DNA of 64,000 nt from assembly GCA_910579425.1 (NCBI GenBank), contig CAJTVL010000006.1:1-64000 (forward strand). Reading direction: 5' to 3'. Position 1 is the stretch's first letter, and each line of letters begins with the position of its first letter. Positions 14,693 through 22,726 of this stretch are shown piece by piece. The stretch comes from an uncultured Lachnospiraceae bacterium. GTDB taxonomy: Bacteria; Bacillota; Clostridia; Lachnospirales; Lachnospiraceae. The notes under the pieces were generated by a model. It worked only from the letters and a program-made list of their open reading frames with translations, made no database searches and was not told the DNA's origin. A program made the translations under genes and the position numbers.

Positions 14693-17600
14693 ATGAGGAA
14701 TGACGAAGGTCAAAAAGGAAAAAAGCTGACCATATTTCAATTTTTCCTGGTTTCATTGATTGTCATTATGCTGGTGCAGAGCGCTATCACCATTGGCACC
14801 CTGATTGTCAGACGTACAGCCAAAACGCTGGAAGAATATTCCGGAGGAATGATGAGGCGGTTGGTGGAAAACAGACAAGTGATCCTGCAAAACGATATGA
14901 ATCAAAGATGGTCGGCCATCTCTGATCAGGAGGGCTTTTTGAATAACAGCCTGCAGGAGTTTTTGGCGGACGAGAATGCGGAAGTGGAAGATCTTCTGCA
15001 ATCAGACGAGTTGAAGAGGCGTCTTTTGGAGCGGCTGTTTCCGGAATGTCTCAGCATTTTGCAGAATAATTCTACTACTGGAGTGTTTCTGGTTCTGACA
15101 GGAGCCGAGCTGGAGACGGCGGGGGATTATGCCGGGGTTTTCATCCGGGATTCCGATCCCCACACAAATCCCGTTAATTATACGGATCTGCTTCTGGAAA
15201 GAGGCAGCAAGCAGCTCTCCAGAGCGTGGAATGTTCCCTTGGATACCAACTGGACGAGCCTGTTCCACATGGAAGGGATGGGCCAAAATCCCAAGGATGC
15301 TTATTTCTATGAGCCATGGCGCGCCGGAGTGGAATATCCGGAGGCAGATGCGGAGGATTTGGGATACTGGTCCCTTCCCTTTACTCTGGAAAAAAAGGAT
15401 TCGGATACCTATGAGATGATTACATATTCCATTCCGCTGCGGTATGAGGGACAGGTGTACGGCGTACTGGGGGTGGAAATCTCCTGTCAGAATCTCTATG
15501 ACTATTTTCCTGCCGGGGAGCTGAACAGCTCGCAGCAGTCCGGCTATATGCTGGCTGTGAAAAAGGAGGATGGAAGTTACCTGTTTCTGACCGGTAAGGG
15601 AATGCTCTGCGATCTGATCAGGTCTGCGGGCCGGAATTTTGCCCTGTCGGAAACGGGATACGATAATCTTTCCCTTGTACGGGATATAACGCTGTCCGGA
15701 CAGGGAATCTATGCGGTGGAATGCCCGCTCAGGCTTTATGACAGAAATGTGCCTTATGAAAATACCGAGTGGGTATTGCTTGGCCTGAATACGGAAAGGG
15801 AGCTGTTTGGTATGAGCCGCCAGCTCTATTTTTGGATGTTGATTGCCGTTCTTGCGGGTCTTGTTTTCGGCGTTTTCGGCATTTATATTCTGGTCCGGCA
15901 TCTGACCCGGCCGGTTCAGCGTCTGATGCAGTGTATTATGGAAGGAAGCGTCGGTCTGCAAAAGTTCAGGCTTTCCAATATTCTGGAAATTGACGCTCTC
16001 TATGAGGTAATCAGAGATCTGACAGAGCAGCAAAAAAAAGCCGAAAACATTCTTTTGGAGGAAAAGGAGCGCTATAAGGTGGCTCTTGAATCCTCCAAAG
16101 ACATCTTTTTCTCCTATGATTTGCAAAATCATGTCCTGGATCTGGTGAATCACGAGACCATGAGCGGACGGTGGCAGAATACGGGGGACGAGAGCGATTT
16201 CATCAATCCGGACTATATCTACGAAGCGGACCGGGAAGCGGCGCTTAAGTCGCTGGCACTGGATACGGACAGTCCCTATGCGGAATTCAGGATGCGCTGG
16301 CCGGGGGAGGCGGAATTTATCTGGGTCGCTCTTTCGGGAAAGGTTGTCTGCGATACGGACGGACAACGCTGGAAGCTGGTTGGAAGTATCCGTAATATTC
16401 AGAAGCAGAAGGAGCGTGAGGCGGAGCAGCTCAGGAAAAATATGACAGACGCCGTCACCGGTCTTTACGCTTTCAGTGCGGGCATGGAGCTTTTGTCCAA
16501 GGCCCGAAGAAAGCAGCCGCAGGGCGTGATGGTGAATTTGTTTCTCCAGGATCTGAAAAACATCAACGAAAAAAACGGGATTGTATTCGGTGATCTGATT
16601 CTGGAGAATATTGGCGAATTGATTCAGGAAAGATGCCGGAGCATTTCCCGGGAAACAGGCTGTCATACCATCGCCCTGCGTCTGAACCAGGACGAATTTG
16701 TGATATGGCTGGAGGAACTGTCCAAAAAAGAGGCGGAAGGGCATATAAGGCTTCTGCTGGATCAGATCGGAGCCGGTTATGATGAGGAGGTTTTTCAGGT
16801 ACATCTCTATGCGGGATTATGCTGTGGAGAGAACGAACAGTCTGCGGAAGAACTGATTTCGAAGGCAAAGCTTGCCCGCAGCATGGCACTTCCTTTTGCC
16901 GGAGAGAAGCTTCTTTTTTACAGGGAAATCCCTTCCTACGCCCGAGCCCTGCCGCCTGCGCTTGAGGGGCAGGATGTGAGCAGTCTGGGCTATGACAAGG
17001 ATACAAGCCTTGTTTCCGTAGCCTTAAATCTTTTCGGCTGGGGCAGTGATTTCCCGGCTCAGATGCTGTTGATGCTTCAAAAGATCGGCCGGTTTTATCA
17101 GGCCAGTGATGTGCTGGTATCCATGCTGCGGCCCGATTTTAATTCAAATTACTTGAGCTACCAGTGGCACCATAGTCAGCAGGCGGCGGCCGAGGCCGTA
17201 AGAAAATATACGGAAGCGGAAAAAAATACATTTTTCCAGTGGCTTGGAAAAACAGAGGTACGCTATTTTACCAAAGAGGACAGTGAGCGCAGGGAACTTC
17301 AAAAATTTTCAAGCATAGAGCCCGGAAGTGAGGGAGTCCTCCTTCCCATGTATGACAGCGGAAGCTATATGGGAAATATCTGTATCCTTGGAGTCGATGC
17401 CTCTCTCTTAAACAGGCCGGGAGAGAATCAGAATCTGGAGGAGCTTGGCCGGGTAATCCAGGGACAGCTCAATCAGCAGCAGCATGATATTGCCAGCAGA
17501 GCAAAATCGGAGTTCCTTTCCCGGATGAGCCATGAAATCCGGACTCCTATGAATGGGATTATCGGTATGACGGCCATTGCACTGCAGCAGAACCAGACGC

Positions 17601-18625
17601 CTGAGAGGATCATGGACTGTCTGCAAAAAATCCAGTCCTCTTCCGACTATTTGCTGGGATTGATCAACGATATTCTGGATATGTCCAAAATCGAGAGCGG
17701 CAAGATGAAGCTGGAACCCTTCAATTTCAATATAGATGAAATGTTCGGCACGATCCGGGAATTGATCCTGACCCAGTCCTTAGCCAGGAAGATCCGGTTC
17801 GTTCAGGAGATTGAATTGGAGAATCATTGGTTTATGGCAGACAGGATGCGGATCAGTCAGGTATTGATCAATCTGCTCGGAAATGCGGTGAAATTTACGC
17901 CGGAGGGCGGAAGCATTACCCTTACCGTGAAAGAAACGCCGCTTTCCCGGCAGGAGAGCTCTCTCTGTTTTGCAGTGAAGGATACGGGAATCGGTATTGC
18001 AAAGGAAGAGCAGGATCGGGTATTCCGGTCCTTTGAACAAGCCGCCAACAGGAATCCTTCCAAACAGCAGGGAACCGGTCTGGGGCTTTCGATCAGCAGC
18101 CGTCTGGTACAAATGATGGGAAGCAATATTCAACTGGAAAGCGCCCCGGGCATGGGAAGTACTTTCAGCTTTACCATCCCCTTGACTCTTGGCGAGGACG
18201 AGCAGACCAGGGAGGAAAAGGAAGAAATTTTCTTTGAGGGACGCCGCATTCTGGTGGTGGAGGACAATGAGCTGAACGCCGAGATTGCCCAATATCTGCT
18301 GGAAGAAAGAGGCTTTGCGGTAGACTGTGTATATGACGGCTCCCAGGCGGTGGAGCGCATCCGTACCACGCAGCCCGGAACTTATGACGTGATTTTAATG
18401 GATATTATGATGCCGGTTATGGACGGACTTGAGGCCACCCGAACCATTCGCAGTATGGAGAGGGAAGACTGCCACACCATACCGATTATCGCCATGTCAG
18501 CGAATGCCTTTGACGAGGATCTCAAAAAATCCGTGGAATGCGGCATGAACGGGCATCTCTCCAAGCCTGTCGAAGTGGATAAGCTCTACGAAACCTTAAA
18601 TGCGATCATCTGTAAGGAGTCATAG
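14693..18625 (+). CDS. Hybrid sensor histidine kinase with degenerate GGDEF domain and C-terminal receiver
   Basis: This is a 1310-residue membrane kinase. TM1 is about 14-36, then a large extracellular sensor domain (about 37-375, Cache-like), then TM2 about 379-402. The cytoplasmic side holds a PAS-like domain (about 460-575), a GGDEF-like domain (about 585-740) in which the signature reads LNQDEF, so it cannot be an active diguanylate cyclase, and a GAF-like region (about 765-925). The kinase core follows: phosphoacceptor His947 in SRMSHEIRTPMNG, an ATPase domain (N box LINLLGNAVKF, G boxes DTGIGI and GTGLGLSI) and a receiver with Asp1237 in ILMDIMMPVMDG. No separate output regulator is encoded nearby. 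Paired with the upstream binding lipoprotein, it probably senses an extracellular nutrient. Confidence 0.92.
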   Translation: MRNDEGQKGKKLTIFQFFLVSLIVIMLVQSAITIGTLIVRRTAKTLEEYSGGMMRRLVENRQVILQNDMNQRWSAISDQEGFLNNSLQEFLADENAEVEDLLQSDELKRRLLERLFPECLSILQNNSTTGVFLVLTGAELETAGDYAGVFIRDSDPHTNPVNYTDLLLERGSKQLSRAWNVPLDTNWTSLFHMEGMGQNPKDAYFYEPWRAGVEYPEADAEDLGYWSLPFTLEKKDSDTYEMITYSIPLRYEGQVYGVLGVEISCQNLYDYFPAGELNSSQQSGYMLAVKKEDGSYLFLTGKGMLCDLIRSAGRNFALSETGYDNLSLVRDITLSGQGIYAVECPLRLYDRNVPYENTEWVLLGLNTERELFGMSRQLYFWMLIAVLAGLVFGVFGIYILVRHLTRPVQRLMQCIMEGSVGLQKFRLSNILEIDALYEVIRDLTEQQKKAENILLEEKERYKVALESSKDIFFSYDLQNHVLDLVNHETMSGRWQNTGDESDFINPDYIYEADREAALKSLALDTDSPYAEFRMRWPGEAEFIWVALSGKVVCDTDGQRWKLVGSIRNIQKQKEREAEQLRKNMTDAVTGLYAFSAGMELLSKARRKQPQGVMVNLFLQDLKNINEKNGIVFGDLILENIGELIQERCRSISRETGCHTIALRLNQDEFVIWLEELSKKEAEGHIRLLLDQIGAGYDEEVFQVHLYAGLCCGENEQSAEELISKAKLARSMALPFAGEKLLFYREIPSYARALPPALEGQDVSSLGYDKDTSLVSVALNLFGWGSDFPAQMLLMLQKIGRFYQASDVLVSMLRPDFNSNYLSYQWHHSQQAAAEAVRKYTEAEKNTFFQWLGKTEVRYFTKEDSERRELQKFSSIEPGSEGVLLPMYDSGSYMGNICILGVDASLLNRPGENQNLEELGRVIQGQLNQQQHDIASRAKSEFLSRMSHEIRTPMNGIIGMTAIALQQNQTPERIMDCLQKIQSSSDYLLGLINDILDMSKIESGKMKLEPFNFNIDEMFGTIRELILTQSLARKIRFVQEIELENHWFMADRMRISQVLINLLGNAVKFTPEGGSITLTVKETPLSRQESSLCFAVKDTGIGIAKEEQDRVFRSFEQAANRNPSKQQGTGLGLSISSRLVQMMGSNIQLESAPGMGSTFSFTIPLTLGEDEQTREEKEEIFFEGRRILVVEDNELNAEIAQYLLEERGFAVDCVYDGSQAVERIRTTQPGTYDVILMDIMMPVMDGLEATRTIRSMEREDCHTIPIIAMSANAFDEDLKKSVECGMNGHLSKPVEVDKLYETLNAIICKES

Positions 18626-18657
18626 GAGAGGCTGAATCCATGCAAGAAGAAAAGAGA

Positions 18658-18699
18658 GAAAACCGTCGGGCGGCTTTTGGAACTGCCCGGCGGTTTTTG
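18658..18699 (+). terminator. Terminator of the binding protein / kinase operon
   Basis: AAACCGTCGGGC pairs with GCCCGGCGGTTT (one G-T pair), followed by a T-tract. It lies about 35 bases after the kinase stop codon. Confidence 0.85.
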
Positions 18700-18710
18700 T
18701 AAGTTTTTAC

Positions 18711-18739
18711 TTGAAACTCCATACTTATCATGATATAAT
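18711..18739 (+). promoter_or_regulatory. Promoter of the tRNA gene
   Basis: TTGAAA (18711-18716), a 17-base spacer and a consensus TATAAT (18734-18739), nine bases before the tRNA. Confidence 0.8.
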
Positions 18740-18748
18740 CTTTGTCAT

Positions 18749-18821
18749 GGGGATATAGCTCAGTTGGGAGAGCGATACGTTCGCAACGTATAGGTCAGGG
18801 GTTCGAGTCCCCCTATCTCCA
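18749..18821 (+). tRNA. tRNA-Ala (anticodon CGC)
   Basis: The 73 bases fold as a full cloverleaf. The acceptor pairs GGGGATA with TATCTCC, giving the G3-U70 wobble pair that is the identity mark of tRNA-Ala. D-arm GCTC/GAGC, anticodon stem ATACG/CGTAT with loop TTCGCAA (anticodon CGC, reads GCG), T-loop TTCGAGT. CCA is not encoded. It has its own promoter. Confidence 0.95.
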
Positions 18822-18829
18822 TTCCTTGT

Positions 18830-18952
18830 GGTAAGGAGGGGCCCGCGAAGCGGGAGGATGCCTTATCACTTCACCGCTGGTAAGAAGGGGCCCGCGTCAG
18901 CGGGAGGATGCCTTATCACTTCACCCCTTGGTAAGGAGGGGCCCGCCCGCAT
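18830..18952. repeat. Tandem hairpin repeats next to the tRNA (2.5 copies of a ~50-base unit)
   Basis: Units start at 18830 (49 bases), 18879 (51 bases) and 18930 (about 23 bases, truncated). Each full unit holds GGTAAG...CTTATC outer arms and a CCCGC/GCGGG inner hairpin; the loops differ (GAA versus GTCA) while the stems are kept. The 3' half GGATGCCTTATCACTTCACC is identical between copies. It is non-coding and begins eight bases after the tRNA. Confidence 0.8.
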
Positions 18953-18978
18953 AGTGGTTGACTTTCCGGATAAGTTTT

Positions 18979-19015
18979 TAAGCCTGCCTAGACCGTCAAG
19001 TACAAGGTAGGCTTA
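18979..19015. terminator. Hairpin after the repeats
   Basis: TAAGCCTGCC (18979-18988) pairs with GGTAGGCTTA (19006-19015), one G-T pair, followed by TTTATTT on the plus strand. It probably ends the tRNA transcript. The 150 bases between here and the next terminator hold no convincing gene: a minus-strand frame exists but has no good start signal. Confidence 0.65.
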
Positions 19016-19165
19016 TTTATTTCCGCTTGTTGTTCCCGACTATGTAGGGAAGCAGTGCGGCAAGAAACGTTCCAAACAGTATTAACAATGTTAAAACTTC
19101 GTAGCCCCATTCTCTTAAATTGTGTCATTTTAAAGACATATATGTCTTGCACGGGTCTTTCCCGC

Positions 19166-19209
19166 AAAAAATGAGGGCTAACCAAACCATCTCATGGCTT
19201 GATTAACCC
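19166..19209 (-). terminator. Terminator of the GGGtGRT operon
   Basis: On the minus strand a 15-bp stem (arms 19195-19209 and 19175-19189, three G-T pairs, five-base loop) is followed by TCATTTTTTG. It ends transcription coming from the minus-strand gene at 19228. Confidence 0.85.
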
Positions 19210-19227
19210 CCAAAATACGGTCTTTTC

Positions 19228-20238
19228 TTAGAATTTTCCTTCTTTCGCAGCTTCCTCAACGGAAACGGCAACGGCAACGGTAGCACCAACCATAGGGTTG
19301 TTGCCCATTCCGATCAGACCCATCATTTCAACGTGGGCAGGAACGGAAGAGGAGCCTGCAAACTGTGCGTCAGAGTGCATACGTCCTAAGGTATCCGTGA
19401 AACCATAGGAGGCAGGGCCGGCAGCCATGTTGTCCGGATGGAGGGTACGTCCTGTACCGCCGCCGGATGCAACTGAGAAGTATTTCTTGCTGGCTTCGGT
19501 TCTTTCCTTCTTGTAGGTACCTGCTACAGGATGCTGGAATCTGGTAGGATTGGTGGAGTTTCCGGTGATGGAAACGTCTACGTTTTCCTTCCACATGATG
19601 GCAACGCCTTCGGGAACGGAATTTGCGCCGTAGCAGTTCACCTTAGCACGAAGTCCCTCGGAATAAGACTTGCGCTCGATTTCCTTAACGGTGTTGGTGT
19701 AGGGGTCATACTCGGTTTCAACGAAAGTAAAGCCGTTGATTCTTGAGATGATCTTGGCGGCATCCTTGCCTAGGCCGTTTAAGATTACGCGCAGAGGTTT
19801 CTGGCGAACCTTATTTGCCTTCTCGGCGATACCGATCGCGCCCTCGGCAGCGGCAAAGGACTCATGACCTGCAAGGAAAGCAAAGCACTCTGTTTCCTCT
19901 TCCAGAAGCATTTTGCCAAGATTGCCGTGTCCAAGGCCAACCTTACGGGTGTCTGCTACGGAACCGGGGATACAGAAAACCTGAAGTCCTTCTCCGATGG
20001 CGGCAGCAGCGTCCGCAGCCTTGCGGCAGCCTTTCTTGATGGCGATGGCAGCGCCTACGGTATAAGCCCAGCAGGCATTTTCGAAGCAGATGGGCTGAAT
20101 TTTCTTAACCTGCTCATAAACGTCGAGTCCGGCGTCCTTGGTAATTTTTTCGGCTTCTTCAATAGAAGAAATGCCGTAAGAATTTAAAACGGAATTGATT
20201 GTATCAATTCTTCTTTCATATGATTCAAATAATGCCAT
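19228..20238 (-). CDS. GGGtGRT protein
   Basis: This 336-residue protein carries the family name motif ASGGGTGRTLHPDN near residue 265. The family is strongly conserved in Clostridia and other anaerobes and its function is not known to me. The sequence has no signal peptide or membrane segment, so it is cytoplasmic. It contains Cys residues in PICFENACWAY and VFCIPGS and a glycine-rich HGNLGK segment. AGGAGG lies eight bases before the ATG. It is the second gene of a minus-strand pair, 22 bases after the NifU-like gene, and the two always go together in genomes I recall, which points to an Fe-S or redox role. Confidence 0.88.
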   Translation of the reverse strand: MALFESYERRIDTINSVLNSYGISSIEEAEKITKDAGLDVYEQVKKIQPICFENACWAYTVGAAIAIKKGCRKAADAAAAIGEGLQVFCIPGSVADTRKVGLGHGNLGKMLLEEETECFAFLAGHESFAAAEGAIGIAEKANKVRQKPLRVILNGLGKDAAKIISRINGFTFVETEYDPYTNTVKEIERKSYSEGLRAKVNCYGANSVPEGVAIMWKENVDVSITGNSTNPTRFQHPVAGTYKKERTEASKKYFSVASGGGTGRTLHPDNMAAGPASYGFTDTLGRMHSDAQFAGSSSVPAHVEMMGLIGMGNNPMVGATVAVAVSVEEAAKEGKF

Positions 20239-20260
20239 TTTTACATTCCTCCTATTTTAA

Positions 20261-20953
20261 TTATTCTTTTCTGGGATCAATGATCTTAACAGCATCATCT
20301 ACGCGGCCGTACTGTCCGCAGGCTTTTTCGTATGCGGTAGCAGCGTCATCACCCTTTTTCATGAAGTCTGTCATTTTGCCAAAGTTAACGAATTTGTAAC
20401 CGATGATCTCGTTGTCGGCGTCAAGAGCGATGCCGGTAACATAGCCTTCTGCCATCTCCAGATAACGGGGGCCTTTCTTTAAGGTTCCGTACATGGTACC
20501 AACCTGGCTTCGCAGGCCCTTACCCAGATCTTCAAGGCCGGCGCCGATAGGAAGTCCGTCTTCTGAAAAAGCGCTCTGAGAACGTCCGTAAACGATCTGA
20601 AGGAATAATTCTCTCATAGCGGTATTGATCGCGTCACAGACCAGGTCTGTGTTTAATGCTTCCATTACGGTCAATCCGGGAAGGATTTCCGATGCCATGG
20701 CGGCAGAGTGAGTCATTCCGGAGCAGCCGATGGTCTCAACCAGCGCTTCCTGAATGATGCCTTCCTTCACATTCAGAGTCAACTTGCAGGCGCCCTGCTG
20801 GGGAGCACACCAGCCAACTCCATGGGTCAATCCTGAAATGTCTTCTACCTTTTTGGCCTGAACCCACTTTGCTTCTTCAGGGATAGGAGCACAGCCATGA
20901 TGAACACCCTGTGCAACAGTACACATTTCTTCAACTTCCTTTGAATAAATCAT
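20261..20953 (-). CDS. Iron-sulfur cluster assembly scaffold-like protein (NifU-N related), partner of GGGtGRT
   Basis: This 230-residue protein has Cys in MCTVAQGVHHGCAPIPEE, a GVGWCAPQQGACKL segment and a NifU/IscU-like ETIGCSGMTHSAAMASEI segment. These are spaced as possible cluster ligands. The ATG at 20953 is chosen because AAAGGAG lies eight bases upstream; the frame stays open a further 36 codons but without start signals. It is first in the operon with the GGGtGRT gene. The function is inferred from family resemblance only. Confidence 0.85.
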   Translation of the reverse strand: MIYSKEVEEMCTVAQGVHHGCAPIPEEAKWVQAKKVEDISGLTHGVGWCAPQQGACKLTLNVKEGIIQEALVETIGCSGMTHSAAMASEILPGLTVMEALNTDLVCDAINTAMRELFLQIVYGRSQSAFSEDGLPIGAGLEDLGKGLRSQVGTMYGTLKKGPRYLEMAEGYVTGIALDADNEIIGYKFVNFGKMTDFMKKGDDAATAYEKACGQYGRVDDAVKIIDPRKE

Positions 20954-21104
20954 GTGAAAACTCCTTTCAATTATGTAGATAATACTTATTGACAAAACGT
21001 TCTTTTTAATTGTGAATATTTTGTCATAATCATAGATTCTATTGTCGCATATCTTCCGCAAAAAATCCAGACCTTTTGGGAATTTTTAAGGGGATTTTTA
21101 TTGA

Positions 21105-21150
21105 AAAGCTGGATATTGCCAGGACAGCTTCTCATGAAGCTTCCAGCTTT
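21105..21150. other. Nested inverted repeats in the intergenic region before the sortase operon
   Basis: The gap 20954-21448 is A+T-rich with no credible gene. It holds a nested fold: AAAGCTGGA (21105-21113) pairs with TCCAGCTTT (21142-21150), and inside it AGCTTC (21126-21131) pairs with GAAGCT (21136-21141). No T-tract follows. It could be a structured RNA or chance. Confidence 0.35.
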
Positions 21151-21388
21151 CTGTCAGGAGCGTCCAATATGGATGAAAAAGCGGTGTATGGAGGAGCAGG
21201 AACTTTTGCTCATATTTGGATATTCATAAAAAAATTGGATAAAAATTTGAAAAGCTGAATGCAGAAAAATACAATTTGCATATAATAATGGAATGAACAG
21301 ATAAAAAGACTGCCAATTATAACAAAATATATCCCTGATATACAGAATATGGCAACTAAATAATTTGCACTACATAGAGATAAAAGAC

Positions 21389-21416
21389 TTGAATTTATTT
21401 CAAGATATAGTAAAAT
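21389..21416 (+). promoter_or_regulatory. Probable promoter of the sortase/surface protein operon
   Basis: TTGAAT (21389-21394), 16-base spacer, TAAAAT (21411-21416), 33 bases before the srtB start. CTTGAA (21388-21393) and TTCAAG (21399-21404) form an inverted repeat over the -35 box that may be an operator. Confidence 0.55.
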
Positions 21417-21448
21417 AAATCATATATGCATAAAAGGAGAAGGGATCC

Positions 21449-22708
21449 ATGACGGCAGAAGACCTTACGGTTGCAGGAATACGTTTCCGCACCCGTGTGG
21501 ATTATGAGGCTGCGTTACGTGATCAGAAGAAGATTGATGCGATCAGGGCACGGATTAATTTAAGCGATCCAAAGGAGCTGTTCAAATTATTCAGTGTATT
21601 ACAGAGCGGCAGTTACCGCTTTGAAACGCAGTTGGGAAGAAATTTTGATGACGAAATATATGAAAAGATAGAAAATTTAAAAAAGCAGGGGATCACCCCG
21701 GTCAATGCAGGCAAGATCCGGAAGGAGCCCGATCAAAGGGCTCATCGTTTTGGAAAGGCGAAAAAGGCGGCGATTTTTGCCGATAATGAAAATGGTAAAG
21801 AGCCCTCCAAAAGCCGGATAAATAAAGCCGTAAAAGCAAAAAAGGAAGGCAGGCAGAAGCCCGCGCAGCTGGAAGATTATGATAAGGAGATGCAAAAGCA
21901 GATTCTTGACGAGCTGAAAAAAAGAGAGCGCCGCAGGAAAATAATAGTAGGCCTGGCCTCTCTGGTGGCGGCAGGCAGCTTTGCCTATTTTGGGGTTTAC
22001 TATTATTTCAGCGCCAGAACCAGTGCGGACTATGAGAATCTTGCCTCTCTCAAAAACAGTACGGTTCTTGCCGAAAACAAGACAAGAAATGAACTTTCTC
22101 TACATAAAACAGGAAAGCTTGAATTGCCGGATGTGCTGGAAGAGTATCAAACTTTATACCAGAAGAACAAAAAACTAATCGGATGGCTTAAAATTGACGA
22201 TACAATAATAGATTACCCTGTGATGCAGACTTCAAATAACGAATATTACCTTGACCACAATTATAATCAGGAATATGATAAGAACGGCAGTATTTTTCTG
22301 GATAAGGACTGCAGTATTTATCCCCGTTCCACGAATTTAATTGTTTATGGGCATCATATGAAGTCCGGGAAGATGTTCGGCCAGCTTCAGCAATATGCCA
22401 AGGAATCCTACGGGAAAAAGCACGGGGTAATTCAGTTTGACAGCATTTACGAGAAGGGCACCTATCAGGTCATGTATGTGTTCCGCTCACAGGTTTACAA
22501 TGAAGACGACTTCGTTTTCAAATATTATCAGTTTATAGACGCAAATTCAAAAGAAGAGTTTGATTCGTATATGAAAGAAATGGCGGCCATCAGTTTGTAC
22601 GATACGGAAGTTACGGCGGATTATGGCGACAGCCTGCTCACCTTATCGACCTGCGACCATTCACAGGAAGATGGGAGATTTGTGGTAGTGGCAAAGAAAA
22701 TAGGGTAA
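21449..22708 (+). CDS. srtB: Class B sortase with long N-terminal cytoplasmic region
   Basis: This transpeptidase should anchor surface proteins to the cell wall. The catalytic triad is visible: His302 in VYGHHMKSG, Cys402 in LSTCDHS and Arg410 in DGRFVVVA. A single membrane segment lies at about 170-190 (GLASLVAAGSFAYFGVYYYF), with the catalytic domain outside. The first ~165 residues are charged and predicted cytoplasmic, much longer than in Staphylococcus SrtB (about 245 residues in total). The two genes downstream encode proteins with matching C-terminal sorting signals, so they are the likely substrates. AAAGGAGAAGG precedes the ATG. Confidence 0.92.
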   Translation: MTAEDLTVAGIRFRTRVDYEAALRDQKKIDAIRARINLSDPKELFKLFSVLQSGSYRFETQLGRNFDDEIYEKIENLKKQGITPVNAGKIRKEPDQRAHRFGKAKKAAIFADNENGKEPSKSRINKAVKAKKEGRQKPAQLEDYDKEMQKQILDELKKRERRRKIIVGLASLVAAGSFAYFGVYYYFSARTSADYENLASLKNSTVLAENKTRNELSLHKTGKLELPDVLEEYQTLYQKNKKLIGWLKIDDTIIDYPVMQTSNNEYYLDHNYNQEYDKNGSIFLDKDCSIYPRSTNLIVYGHHMKSGKMFGQLQQYAKESYGKKHGVIQFDSIYEKGTYQVMYVFRSQVYNEDDFVFKYYQFIDANSKEEFDSYMKEMAAISLYDTEVTADYGDSLLTLSTCDHSQEDGRFVVVAKKIG

Positions 22709-22726
22709 CTCAGGAGGAGTGTTACG

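Noticed and set aside
15002..16804. 600-codon open frame on the minus strand
   Set aside because: It is antisense to the hybrid kinase and has no ribosome binding site; the plus-strand protein has clear domains over the same bases.
18830..18952. CRISPR array
   Set aside because: Only two and a half units, directly adjoining without unique spacers, and no cas genes.
18988..19185. 65-codon minus-strand frame after the tRNA repeats
   Set aside because: No good start signals. A second frame gives a hydrophobic stretch but lacks a start codon.
21076..21258. 60-codon plus-strand ORF before the sortase operon
   Set aside because: No ribosome binding site, and the sequence is explained by the inverted repeats.
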